Below, piece after piece: positions 1-8,059 of a stretch of DNA of 19,665 nt. Position numbers and translations under genes: made by a program. The stretch is from contig PKZR01000216.1 in NCBI GenBank assembly GCA_003133815.1, positions 1 through 19,665 on the forward strand. The letters are read 5' to 3'. Source of the DNA: Limisphaerales bacterium. Lineage in GTDB: Bacteria; Verrucomicrobiota; Verrucomicrobiia; Limisphaerales; UBA11358. The notes under the pieces are model-generated. The model saw only the letters and a list, made by a program, of their open reading frames with translations, searched no databases and was not told where the DNA came from. Position 1 is the first letter of the stretch. Each line of letters begins with the position of its first letter.

Positions 1-2
1 CA

Positions 3-2030
3 AACAGTTCGCTTGCCGGGCGTGTGGATTTTCCGACAGGCTACAATCCTTCTGGCGTTTCAGTTGGTGATCTGGATGGTGACGGCCGACCGGACGTCGT
101 CTTCGGCAACGTTTACGACAACACAATTTCGATATACCAGAACACGGTGCCGTTTGCAGGGCCGCCGGTCATCACCACGCAGCCGACCAATCAAACAGTG
201 ACGGTTGGCCAAACGGCGACATTCAGTGTGGCCGCGGGCGGCTCGCAACCTTTAAGTTATCAGTGGCAATTTGGCGGGACGAACATCTTGAACGCGACCA
301 ATTCATTGTTGACGCTGACCAATGTGCAGGTCTGTCAGGCCGGGAATTATTCAATCACAGTCACCAATGCCCTTGGTTCGACCAACAGCGCGAACGCGGT
401 GCTGACGGTTATGTTGCCGCCGGTCATCACGCAACAGCCACAGAGCCAGTCTGTGGTGACTTACGGCACCGCCAGTTTCACTGTGGCGGCGACGGGCACC
501 GGACCGTTGAGCTATCAATGGCAATTTAACGGAACCAACCTGGTGGATGGCGGGAACGTGTCGGGCTCTGCAACGACCAACTTGATTCTGACCGGCGTGA
601 ACTCAAGTGAAGCGGGCAATTACAATGTGGTTGTGAGCAATCCCTATGCGGTGACAAACAGTTCAGTCGCCATATTGACGGTGCCGCAAACGGTGATGAC
701 ATTGGTTTCGACCAATGCAATGTCAGGGAGCACCCTGGTGGTGCCTGTCCTGATGAATGCCGTGGGCAAGGAGAACGCATTCCAAGCCAGCGTGGGGTAT
801 GATCCGACCAAGCTTGTCCTGCAAAGTGTGCAGCCCGGCCCGGCGGCCGCAGGCGCTTATCTGCAGGAAGTGGACGGCCCGCCCAACAGCGGTCAAGTCG
901 GCTTTGTAATTCTGTTGAACACGGGTTCAACCCAGCCGGTTGGCACCAACGAGGAAGTGGCGGACTTGGTGTTCTCCACGTTGCCCGTGACCAACAATGT
1001 CACCGTCAACCTGGCATTTGGTGATAATCCCATCGCGCGGGGTGTATCGGATAACAACGGAAATTCGCTGCCAACCATTTATCAAAACGGTGCCGTGGCC
1101 CTGGCACCCGCAGAATATGAGGCGGATGTATATCCGCGTCCCACCGGTGATCATCAAGTGGGACTGTCAGACTGGGTGGAGGTCGGAAGAATGGTCGCCG
1201 GCCTGGACACGCCCACCAACAGCGATGAAATGTTGCGTGCAGACTGCGCGCCACGCAACGCGCCGGACGGCATCCTGACGGTGGCGGACTGGGTGCAGGC
1301 CGGGAGATATGAATTGAAACTGGATCCTTTGACCCTGGTTACGCCACCGCCGGCTCCGAGCCTTTTGAGCCTCAAGTCGTCGCAAAGCACCCAGTCCCCG
1401 ACGCGCACATTGCAGATTGGCACCGTGTCTGTCGGACGCGGCCAGACGGTAAATGTGCCGGTGCTGCTGGTCTGCACGACAAACGAAAATGCCGTAGGCA
1501 TGACCATAGGCTATGACGTGAGCCGGTTGGAATTCTTGAATGCAACGCTGGGTTCCGCAATCATCGGTGGCAGAATCAATGTGAACACCAACCATGCTCC
1601 GGGCGAGGTGGGTGTGGCACTGGCAATGTCGCCGGGACTGGCCCTGGCTGCGGGAACAAACCAGGTGGCCGTATTGCAGTTTGCGGCCATGACAAACGCA
1701 AGCGGACCTGCTGTGTTGTCCTTGGATGGCACCGTGGTGAAACTACAACTGGCGGACAAGACTGCGAATGTGCTCGCGGCAAGCTATGTGAATGGTGCGG
1801 TGAATTTGCCCCCTCAACCAGTGGTAACCACTGCGGTGACAGGCACGAATCTGCAACTGACCTGGCAGGTTGCCTCTGGAACATTCCAGGTGGAATCGGC
1901 AAGCAGCCCGGTCGGCCCTTGGGCCACAAACACCGCATCAGCACTGTCGTTTGTTACCAACGGCGCGAATGTCACCGTGACCGTGACAGCCACCAACGCA
2001 CAACAGTATTTCCGCCTGATTGGACAATAA
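3..2030 (+). CDS. Secreted multidomain protein: FG-GAP end, two Ig-like, two cohesin-like and one dockerin-like region (5' truncated)
   Basis: The reading frame is open to the left edge (NSSLAGRVDFPTGYNP...), so the gene starts outside the window; the GTG at 24 lies inside a VCBS/FG-GAP repeat (GDLDGDGRPD) and is not a credible start. Counting from that GTG, domains in order are: FG-GAP tail (about 1-45), two Ig-like domains (about 48-130 and 131-219, with 'PLSYQWQF' and 'AGNY'), a cohesin-like beta-sandwich (about 220-363), a dockerin-like pair of 'DWVxxGR' motifs (about 364-437, 'ADVYPRPTGDHQVGLSDW' and 'PDGILTVADW'), a second cohesin-like domain (about 455-597) and a C-terminal beta domain ending 'QYFRLIGQ'. 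This architecture is common in secreted Verrucomicrobiota proteins. It is probably an extracellular or cell-surface adhesion/scaffold protein; no catalytic domain is visible in this part. It is unrelated in content to the sugar genes downstream and is followed by a LamG remnant. Confidence 0.85.
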   Translation, partial: NSSLAGRVDFPTGYNPSGVSVGDLDGDGRPDVVFGNVYDNTISIYQNTVPFAGPPVITTQPTNQTVTVGQTATFSVAAGGSQPLSYQWQFGGTNILNATNSLLTLTNVQVCQAGNYSITVTNALGSTNSANAVLTVMLPPVITQQPQSQSVVTYGTASFTVAATGTGPLSYQWQFNGTNLVDGGNVSGSATTNLILTGVNSSEAGNYNVVVSNPYAVTNSSVAILTVPQTVMTLVSTNAMSGSTLVVPVLMNAVGKENAFQASVGYDPTKLVLQSVQPGPAAAGAYLQEVDGPPNSGQVGFVILLNTGSTQPVGTNEEVADLVFSTLPVTNNVTVNLAFGDNPIARGVSDNNGNSLPTIYQNGAVALAPAEYEADVYPRPTGDHQVGLSDWVEVGRMVAGLDTPTNSDEMLRADCAPRNAPDGILTVADWVQAGRYELKLDPLTLVTPPPAPSLLSLKSSQSTQSPTRTLQIGTVSVGRGQTVNVPVLLVCTTNENAVGMTIGYDVSRLEFLNATLGSAIIGGRINVNTNHAPGEVGVALAMSPGLALAAGTNQVAVLQFAAMTNASGPAVLSLDGTVVKLQLADKTANVLAASYVNGAVNLPPQPVVTTAVTGTNLQLTWQVASGTFQVESASSPVGPWATNTASALSFVTNGANVTVTVTATNAQQYFRLIGQ

Positions 2031-2057
2031 GGTGCGGGCAGCAACTGCGGCCATAAG

Positions 2058-2435
2058 ATTTACGTCACCACGAACCTTTTGATTCGCTGTTGTTGGCATT
2101 TTATTGCCCTGACTTACGATAAGGTTTCGGATTTTGCACGGCTTTACATAAACGACGAAGCTGTCACGCAGTCGAATTCTGGTAGTATCACGCCGTAAGC
2201 TAGATTAGACAATTAACTGCTGGATGCCCGGACAACTTATGGTTCGGTATCGATCCCAAACACCTTGATTTCTGGAGGAACAGACGGGCTTGGCATTTAC
2301 AACCGTGTGCTTTCCGCATCGGAGATTCAGGCCATTTGCACGGATGAGAACAACGGCCAGCCGTTGCTTGCGCCGTCCGCTTCAAACGGCCAGATGTCGT
2401 CTGACGATTCGGGTTTCAATGGTGGTCTGCCTTGA
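2058..2435 (+). pseudogene. Decayed LamG (concanavalin-like) domain fragment
   Basis: One frame, the same as that of the upstream gene, reads 'WHFIALTYDKVSDFARLYIN' (from 2094) and later 'GLGIYNRVLSASEIQAI' (2286-2336). These are two hallmark segments of LamG/concanavalin-A-like domains in Verrucomicrobiota proteins. Between them two in-frame TAA stops occur, at 2196-2198 and 2214-2216. The fragment ends at a TGA (2433-2435) after a tail 'GQPLLAPSASNG'. There is no start codon context and no upstream half of the domain. It is best read as the remnant of the 3' part of a secreted LamG protein gene. The upstream boundary is approximate. Confidence 0.6.
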
Positions 2436-2570
2436 CTCCGAAACAGACTGCAGGTCGCTTGGTAGGCTTTTTTTCCTTGCCACGTCGGGCCAAAGAATGG
2501 ATTTTGCGCGGTCTCATGATGCGATACCCTGTTTTATCGAAGCCATTTCCGGCGCTTTAGCATTTCCACC
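2436..2570. other. Intergenic stretch before the first glycosyltransferase
   Basis: No gene is visible between the LamG remnant and the start at 2571. It contains a short GACTGCAGGTC core (2446-2456) resembling the repeat core at 4077-4087, and a T-rich run near 2469-2475. I see no convincing -35/-10 pair and no Shine-Dalgarno motif in front of the ATG at 2571. Confidence 0.4.
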
Positions 2571-3617
2571 ATGCCTGACATAAAAACAGAAACAAATCCG
2601 CCACTGGCGGACGGCGGGTCAATTCCCTGGGTCAGCATCGTGATTCCTATCCACAGTTGCCGGGCTACAATCGGAAAGACACTTGACGGCCTCGGTGAGC
2701 AGAAAGTTCCAGCGCCTTGCGAAATTATTTTTCTCCGCGACATCATCAAGGATGACACGCTTGAAATCATCCACGCGCATCCGTTGGCGGCGCGATGGGA
2801 CATGGTGGAGATTGACCGGCCCGGTGGTGGATTGGCGGCAGCGTATAATCTGGGATGGAGGGCGGCCAGGTCGCGATATATTTTGTTGATGCACCCGGAC
2901 TGTTATCCGGTGGACAAGGATGCGCTTCAACGGCAGGTGGACTGGCTTGAAAAGGAAAACGCCCTTGCAGTCGAGCCGCTGATTGACATCCCACAGGGCG
3001 ACTGGGACACAATGAGCTTTTGGGATCGCGTGACTTCATCGCAGTTTCGCCATGCCAAGCCCGCTCACGGGCTGGCAGGAAAGTTCGATCTGTATCGGCG
3101 CGAAGCGCTGGAAAAACTCGGCGGATTTGATGACGTGCATTTTTTTTCCGCAGCGGAAGATGCGGATATGGTCTTGCGTCTTATGATGGTTGGCACCATT
3201 GCCTATTCGGATGTGGTGGTCGTTCATGCCCATATTCATCCGCCGGCATCACGGTTCACTTCCACGCTGCGAAAACAGGCACAGGTGGGCGAAGGCGCTG
3301 GCGCCTTACTCCGCAAGCATGGATTTGCGTGGGCATTCGCGCCCAGTGCTTTTCCCATTACCGTCGTCAACGGCTTGAAACTCAGCCTTCTCGTGGGCGC
3401 GTTTGTTCCCGTTTTCCATATTTGGCTGGTTTCCATCGCGCTCATGCTGCTGCTGGCGAGCTATTACGGGCGCTGGGCTTTCCAGACGCGCGACTGGCGC
3501 GTGCCGCTGATTCCATTCGCCGTATCCTTGATGTTTTCGGTTTACGCCATCTACATGGTTCGCGGATTCGTGCTTGGTCGCCAGTCATTCCATTACGCCA
3601 AGCGCGTTAAAAATTGA
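2571..3617 (+). CDS. Family 2 glycosyltransferase with C-terminal membrane segments
   Basis: 348 aa. The N-terminal GT-A domain begins 'WVSIVIPIHSCRATIGKTLD' (about residues 20-40). 'DRPGGGLAAAYNLGWRAARSRYI' (about 82-104) is the usual GT2 segment preceding the metal-binding region, here 'LLMHPDCYP' in the DXD position (about 105-113). An acceptor-side motif 'SAAEDADMVLRL' follows near 195-206. The C-terminus has hydrophobic segments (about 265-335, e.g. 'LVSIALMLLLASYY') likely to anchor it in the inner membrane. It should transfer a sugar from a nucleotide donor to a lipid-linked or membrane glycan; donor and acceptor cannot be read from sequence. It is monocistronic as far as visible and ends 23 nt from the convergent minus-strand operon. 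No Shine-Dalgarno sequence precedes the ATG. Confidence 0.85.
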   Translation: MPDIKTETNPPLADGGSIPWVSIVIPIHSCRATIGKTLDGLGEQKVPAPCEIIFLRDIIKDDTLEIIHAHPLAARWDMVEIDRPGGGLAAAYNLGWRAARSRYILLMHPDCYPVDKDALQRQVDWLEKENALAVEPLIDIPQGDWDTMSFWDRVTSSQFRHAKPAHGLAGKFDLYRREALEKLGGFDDVHFFSAAEDADMVLRLMMVGTIAYSDVVVVHAHIHPPASRFTSTLRKQAQVGEGAGALLRKHGFAWAFAPSAFPITVVNGLKLSLLVGAFVPVFHIWLVSIALMLLLASYYGRWAFQTRDWRVPLIPFAVSLMFSVYAIYMVRGFVLGRQSFHYAKRVKN

Positions 3618-3640
3618 TGGCGGCAAACCTACACAACGGC

Positions 3641-4651
3641 TCATTTGAGCGTCTGTTTCACCTGCAGGTCCGCAATTAGCTTCTTGTCCTTGCCGCGACG
3701 CTTGTAAGTCCACACTCCCCAGGCGTTGCCCAGAACGCTGCCGAGGCACGCGGGCAGATGCCAGAGCCAGCGCGCGTCGCGGTCGCGGAGGATGCCGTGT
3801 ACCGTGTGATATGCCGGGCCGAAAAAAGTCATGCAATAAACCGCCGCTAACCACAGTGGCACCGGGGGGTTTTCCGTCATCCAGTTTACCGGCATCTCCT
3901 CCTGCACGCGCAGAAAATGCACCGTCGCGCGGCGGCGTTTCCGGACAAATTTCCAGAGTGATTGGATGTAATAATGATGGACGCCGCGCCCGGAAATCCG
4001 CAGCCATTCTCGTTTCCCGCTTTTCATCAGGAACAAGGCGACGTGCGTGTCCTGGAATTTTTCATCCGCCTGCACGGACTGCAAGTCAGCACGCCGAAAG
4101 ACAAAGCCGTTCGCGCCGAGCGGATATGAAAACGTATTTTCCGGTAAAATCCAGCGCTCAGTTTCCACATCGCGCGCAACAAGTTTTGGATTTGCGCTCA
4201 TCAGCCATGCAATCGGGTCGCTGATGTGCAGCAGCGCGGTGATGTAGGCGCAGAATGAACTCATTTTCGACGACGGCAGATAATAGCTCTCTACGCCAAG
4301 CGCCTGCGGATTTCTTTGAAGCGCAGCAATTGCCAGTTCGATGTAATCGACGTGGGTGATTTCGTTGTCCGCATCCACGAAAACGATGAATTCGCCGGTG
4401 GCATGCTGCAACGCGAGGCGTTTGCCTTCCTCCATGTTTTTGCCGTCGTCATCCAAGACAATCGCGCCGTATTTTTTCGCGATGTCGCGCGTGCGGTCGG
4501 TCGAGTGCGCGTCGGCAAGGATGATCTCAATTTTTTCTCGCGGATAACTTTGCCGCGCGATGGACATGAGGCAGTTTTCCAAGATGGCCTCGGCGTTGAG
4601 CGCCGGCATGATGAAGCTGACGCGCGGAAAATGTTCAGGACTGGACGGCAC
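3641..4651 (-). CDS. Family 2 glycosyltransferase
   Basis: 336 aa. The start region 'PRVSFIMPALNAEAILENCLMSI' and 'KIEIILADAHSTDRT' are the GT2 nucleotide-binding strands. 'GEFIVFVDADNEI' supplies a DAD metal-binding motif near residue 95. 'DTHVALFLMKSGKREWL' lies in the acceptor/catalytic half, and the C-terminal 'VPLWLAAVYCMTFFGPAYHTV' is hydrophobic and may be membrane-associated. It is the last gene of the minus operon, 42 nt after the flippase gene. The segment 'RRADLQSVQADEKFQ' (DNA about 4060-4103) carries the GACTGCAAGTC core that resembles a dispersed short repeat inside the gene. It probably adds a residue to the glycan exported by the neighbouring flippase; the sugar specificity is unknown. 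Confidence 0.87.
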   Translation of the reverse strand: MPSSPEHFPRVSFIMPALNAEAILENCLMSIARQSYPREKIEIILADAHSTDRTRDIAKKYGAIVLDDDGKNMEEGKRLALQHATGEFIVFVDADNEITHVDYIELAIAALQRNPQALGVESYYLPSSKMSSFCAYITALLHISDPIAWLMSANPKLVARDVETERWILPENTFSYPLGANGFVFRRADLQSVQADEKFQDTHVALFLMKSGKREWLRISGRGVHHYYIQSLWKFVRKRRRATVHFLRVQEEMPVNWMTENPPVPLWLAAVYCMTFFGPAYHTVHGILRDRDARWLWHLPACLGSVLGNAWGVWTYKRRGKDKKLIADLQVKQTLK

Positions 4652-4693
4652 GGGGTGATTGTGGCTGACGGCGGCGATAAATTCAAATCAGCT

Positions 4694-5944
4694 TTATGCG
4701 CCCAGTTTCAGCCTGCGCATCATGCTGAACCAAGCGCAAAATAAAATTGCGAAGGCAATTGCGGTGCCTTCGGGCATGATTTGTAGCATCGCACCGGAAG
4801 ATTTTCCGCCTGCGAATAACGATAGCCAATAGATGACCCCAAGCGCGCCGTAAAGGTAGATGATTTTTGACCAGCGGCTGGCAAGCGACCAGAGCGCCAG
4901 TGCCTGCAGCAGGCCGACAAAAACCATCGCGATGGACAACTGGCCGATCATGGCCTCGGCCTCGGGCGAGTGCCGTCCCAAAATCAGCTTCACGCAGAAT
5001 CCGCGCAACATAAACAGCGATCCTGCGCCGAAGAACAATCCGCCGATGTAAAGACTGAGCAGTGTTAATTGTTCCGCCACCACATTGCCCGTCCGTGTGC
5101 CGGAGCGGGACGTGAACAATACGGCCAGCAGCGGGGCCATCGTCCCTGGCAATGCGATGGCCAGAAGCTTGGCGCAGTTATAGGCGTCGTTCTCGGTGTT
5201 CACAAAAAATTTTTTCGCAACCAGCACGTCGCCCTGCAAAAAACAATAGGTGCCGGCGACATAGGCCGCGCAGACGATGAGATATTTTTTGAATTCGCGG
5301 TTCCATGGCGAAATCGGTTCGCCGTGCAGCGACAAATCTTTTCTCCATAACAGCAGCACGAGGTTCGCTAGCAGTGCGAAGGCCGATGCCAGCACGGCGT
5401 TTTCCGCCGTGGGGGATTTCAGCGTCACCACCCAGCCAAAGGCGAAGCGAAGCGTCATCGTCAAAAATCCGATCAGCGCCAACCGCTTGAACCACGCAAG
5501 CCCCTGGCACAGCGCCGAAACAAATGTGCCCCATAATCCAAACAGCGTGCATCCCAGCGTCACCAGCATCAGGCTTTCATTGTAATGGAAAAAATCGCTC
5601 AACGGCTTGATGACTATAATCGCCAGTGCAGAGCCACCTACGGTGAGCCAGAAGAGAAAATTGCGGCAGCCCAGAAGCAGCCCTTGCAGCCGCGCGGTGT
5701 CGCCTGTGGTGTTGAAATGCGCGATGTAATGCGTGACCGTGAAAGTAGCGACCGACGGCAGCAGCCCAAGCAGCGGCATGAATCCGCTGATCACGCTGTT
5801 GGCGTTTCCGTATTGCCCCTGTTCAGACAAATGCCGGCCAATGACCGCTTGAAAGGCCATGTTGCCGAGGCCGGTCAGGAAACTGATGGTGGAAAAAATG
5901 AGCCCGCTTTGCAGAATGTTGACAGGTCGCAGACGGTTTTTCAT
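4694..5944 (-). CDS. Wzx-like oligosaccharide flippase (MOP/MATE superfamily)
   Basis: 416 aa, hydrophobic over nearly its whole length with roughly 12 predicted membrane segments. The start 'LQSGLIFSTISFLTGLGNMAFQAVIGRHLSEQGQYGNANSV' has the usual polysaccharide-exporter N-terminus, where the first helices are followed by a short polar 'LSEQGQYG' stretch resembling 'L.p.eyG'. This family moves undecaprenyl-linked glycans across the inner membrane. The ATG at 5944 overlaps the stop of the preceding epimerase gene as ATGA (5941-5944), so the two are translationally coupled. Placement beside epimerases and glycosyltransferases supports export of a surface glycan. Family assignment is firm; the cargo is inferred. 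Confidence 0.82.
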   Translation of the reverse strand: MKNRLRPVNILQSGLIFSTISFLTGLGNMAFQAVIGRHLSEQGQYGNANSVISGFMPLLGLLPSVATFTVTHYIAHFNTTGDTARLQGLLLGCRNFLFWLTVGGSALAIIVIKPLSDFFHYNESLMLVTLGCTLFGLWGTFVSALCQGLAWFKRLALIGFLTMTLRFAFGWVVTLKSPTAENAVLASAFALLANLVLLLWRKDLSLHGEPISPWNREFKKYLIVCAAYVAGTYCFLQGDVLVAKKFFVNTENDAYNCAKLLAIALPGTMAPLLAVLFTSRSGTRTGNVVAEQLTLLSLYIGGLFFGAGSLFMLRGFCVKLILGRHSPEAEAMIGQLSIAMVFVGLLQALALWSLASRWSKIIYLYGALGVIYWLSLFAGGKSSGAMLQIMPEGTAIAFAILFCAWFSMMRRLKLGA

Positions 5945-7005
5945 ACGAGCGGCTTCAATTCCTTTTCGTTCGCGCGCACCCAGTCAAAAACGTCGGCGAC
6001 GATTTTTTCCACATTGCGTTTTGGCCGCCAGCTCGTTCTCGAAAATAATCTGGAGCTGTCCGCGAGAAATATCCGGAGGTCGGCCTGGCGATTTTCGATC
6101 TCGGCGGCAATCGGCACTTCGCGGCCAATCACCTTTTGGCAAATTCCGGTGAGTTCCAAAAGTGAAGCGGAAATCGCCAGGCCGCCGCCGACGTTGCCGA
6201 GCCAGCCTTCCCATTTTTCAAAATGCGAAATCTGTTCCGTCACCAAGTCGCAGATGTCGGCGACGTGCAGCATGTCGCGCACCTGCTTGCCGGTGCCGCC
6301 GTAGCCGATGTATTTGAGCGGCTTGCCGAAATAATGCCGGAACACCCACAGCGCGACGACGCCTTGATCCACCTTGCCCATCTGCCACGGGCCGGCGATG
6401 ACGCTGCAACGGTTCGTGACCGCGCGCAGGCCGAAGCCGGCGCGATATTCTTCGATCAAACTTTCGCTCGCAAACTTCGTCCAGCCGTAAAGCGAGCGCG
6501 CTGCATTCATCGCGCAATCTTCCGTCACGCCACCCGAGGAAATTGCCGCGCCGGGAACGTCGTTCCACGTGAAGCGCGTCGGCTGCTCCGTCCACGGATG
6601 TTTTTCAAGAACGGAAATCGGATAGACGCGGCTGGTCGAAAGAAAAATGGTTTTGCTCTGCCACTGCCGGGCTTGTTCCAGGCAGCGGTAAGTGCCCATT
6701 AAATTCGTTTCCATCAAATAATCCGGCGATTCGCCGTAGCCGGCGAGCACGGACGGTTCGGCGGAGCATTCGATGATGAATTCAAACGGGCCGGCGGGAA
6801 ATTCGTTGGCGTGGCGGATGTCGCCTTTGACAAATTCGATGCCGGCGGCTTGCAGTCGCGGCAAATTCAGTTCCGAGCCGCGCCGGTATAAATTATCGAG
6901 GGAGACGACGCGCGTTTGCGGAAAATGATTTTTCAGCTGCAATGCGAGGCTGCTTCCGACGAAGCCTGCGCCGCCGGTGATCAAAATGCTGGCCGGCGAG
7001 CTCAT
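5941..7005 (-). CDS. NAD-dependent nucleotide-sugar epimerase, CDP-paratose 2-epimerase-like (extended SDR)
   Basis: 354 aa. The Rossmann motif 'ITGGAGFVGSSLA' (9-21) binds NAD, 'LDNLYRRGSELNL' follows beta-2, and the catalytic pair Tyr173/Lys177 is intact in 'YGWTK' with 'LSTSRVYP' at 122-129 supplying the catalytic Ser/Thr. 'GKQVRDMLHVADICDLV' in the substrate half is the pattern seen in CDP-paratose/CDP-tyvelose 2-epimerase relatives. It probably epimerises or otherwise modifies a nucleotide sugar for the adjacent glycan pathway. No CDP-sugar synthesis genes are present here, so CDP-paratose itself is unlikely. The start ATG lies 1 nt after the stop of the upstream paralogue (TGA-A-ATG) and the stop overlaps the flippase start. 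Confidence 0.83.
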   Translation of the reverse strand: MSSPASILITGGAGFVGSSLALQLKNHFPQTRVVSLDNLYRRGSELNLPRLQAAGIEFVKGDIRHANEFPAGPFEFIIECSAEPSVLAGYGESPDYLMETNLMGTYRCLEQARQWQSKTIFLSTSRVYPISVLEKHPWTEQPTRFTWNDVPGAAISSGGVTEDCAMNAARSLYGWTKFASESLIEEYRAGFGLRAVTNRCSVIAGPWQMGKVDQGVVALWVFRHYFGKPLKYIGYGGTGKQVRDMLHVADICDLVTEQISHFEKWEGWLGNVGGGLAISASLLELTGICQKVIGREVPIAAEIENRQADLRIFLADSSRLFSRTSWRPKRNVEKIVADVFDWVRANEKELKPLV

Positions 7006-7006
7006 T

Positions 7007-8059
7007 TCAGGCGACGCACGCGGCGTGGATTTCCGTCAGAATTTCGTTCAGGCCATAGCGGAATTTCCAATGCGGATAATGCGACTGGAATTTCCGCACA
7101 TCGCTGACCCACCAGATGTGGTCGCCGATGCGGTTGTCCTCGACGTAAGACCATTTTAATTTTTTGCCGCTGATGCGTTCGCATTCGTCAATCGCTTCGA
7201 GCATGGAGCAGTTCGAGTGGCGGCTGCCGCCGGCGTTATAGACTTCGCCGGACCGCGGCTTTTGAAAAAATTGCCAGAACATTTCGACGAGATCATGGCT
7301 GTGAATGTTGTCGCGAACCTGCTTGCCCTTGTAGCCGAACACGCGATACGGATTGCCCGTGACTGTGCAGCGCATCAGATACGCGAGAAAGCCATGCAGC
7401 TCCGTGCCCGCGTGCGACGGGCCGGTGAGACAGCCGCCGCGAAAACAAACGGTTTTCATGCCAAAATAATTTCCGTATTCCTGCACCAAAACATCCGCCG
7501 CGACTTTGCTCGCGCCGAAGAGCGAATGCTTCGTCTGGTCAATGCTCATCGTCTCGGAAATGCCCGGCTCGTATTCGTGGCCGGCCTTGATTTCCCAGCG
7601 CTTTTCCAGTTCCACGAGCGGCAGGCGGTTCGGCGTGTCGCCATAAACCTTGTTCGTGGAGGTGAAAATGAAAACGGCTTCCGGACAAAATTCGCGCGTG
7701 GCCTGAAGCAGGTTCAGCGTGCCGATGGCGTTCACGCCAAAATCGGCATGCGGATCGCGAGCGGCCCAGTCATGCGACGGCTGGGCGGCGGTGTGGATGA
7801 TGAGCGCGATGTCTTTGCCAAGTTTTCGGAAAAGATTCTCCACGGCCGCGCGGTCGCGGATGTCGAAATCGTGATGCTCGTAATTGGGAATGGAGTTGAT
7901 GAGCTTCTGCCGGTTGCCGAGCGTGGAAGCCTCCTTGCCGAAAAACCATTGGCGCAGGTCGTTGTCAATGCCGACAATTTTAAAACCCTCACGCGCGAAG
8001 CGTTTGACGCTTTCCGAACCGATCAACCCGGCCGCGCCGGTGACAATAACAATGTTCAT
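7007..8059 (-). CDS. NAD-dependent epimerase/dehydratase family protein, CDP-paratose 2-epimerase-like, catalytic Tyr replaced by Phe
   Basis: 350 aa, extended SDR fold. 'VTGAAGLIGSESVKRF' (6-21) is the NAD-binding glycine motif, 'TSTNKVYGDTPN' (133-144) the Ser/Thr catalytic strand, and 'YKGKQVRDNIHSHDLVEMF' the substrate-domain motif shared with CDP-paratose 2-epimerase. In place of the usual Tyr-x-x-x-Lys it reads Phe181-Gly-Ala-Ser-Lys185 (codon TTC at 7517-7519 on the minus strand), so the canonical general acid/base is absent. It is the first gene of the minus operon and sits next to a paralogue with intact catalysis. It may be an epimerase or reductase with altered chemistry, or the non-catalytic partner of its neighbour. 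The start ATG follows the divergent promoter region; no Shine-Dalgarno motif is evident. Confidence 0.82.
   Translation of the reverse strand: MNIVIVTGAAGLIGSESVKRFAREGFKIVGIDNDLRQWFFGKEASTLGNRQKLINSIPNYEHHDFDIRDRAAVENLFRKLGKDIALIIHTAAQPSHDWAARDPHADFGVNAIGTLNLLQATREFCPEAVFIFTSTNKVYGDTPNRLPLVELEKRWEIKAGHEYEPGISETMSIDQTKHSLFGASKVAADVLVQEYGNYFGMKTVCFRGGCLTGPSHAGTELHGFLAYLMRCTVTGNPYRVFGYKGKQVRDNIHSHDLVEMFWQFFQKPRSGEVYNAGGSRHSNCSMLEAIDECERISGKKLKWSYVEDNRIGDHIWWVSDVRKFQSHYPHWKFRYGLNEILTEIHAACVA

Noticed and set aside
2290..2583. 97-codon plus-strand frame in the intergenic region
   Set aside because: Another frame of the same DNA encodes the LamG remnant; this frame shows no family similarity and runs into the glycosyltransferase start.
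5585..6304. 239-codon open frame on the plus strand
   Set aside because: Antisense to the flippase and epimerase genes; no motif and low-complexity composition.
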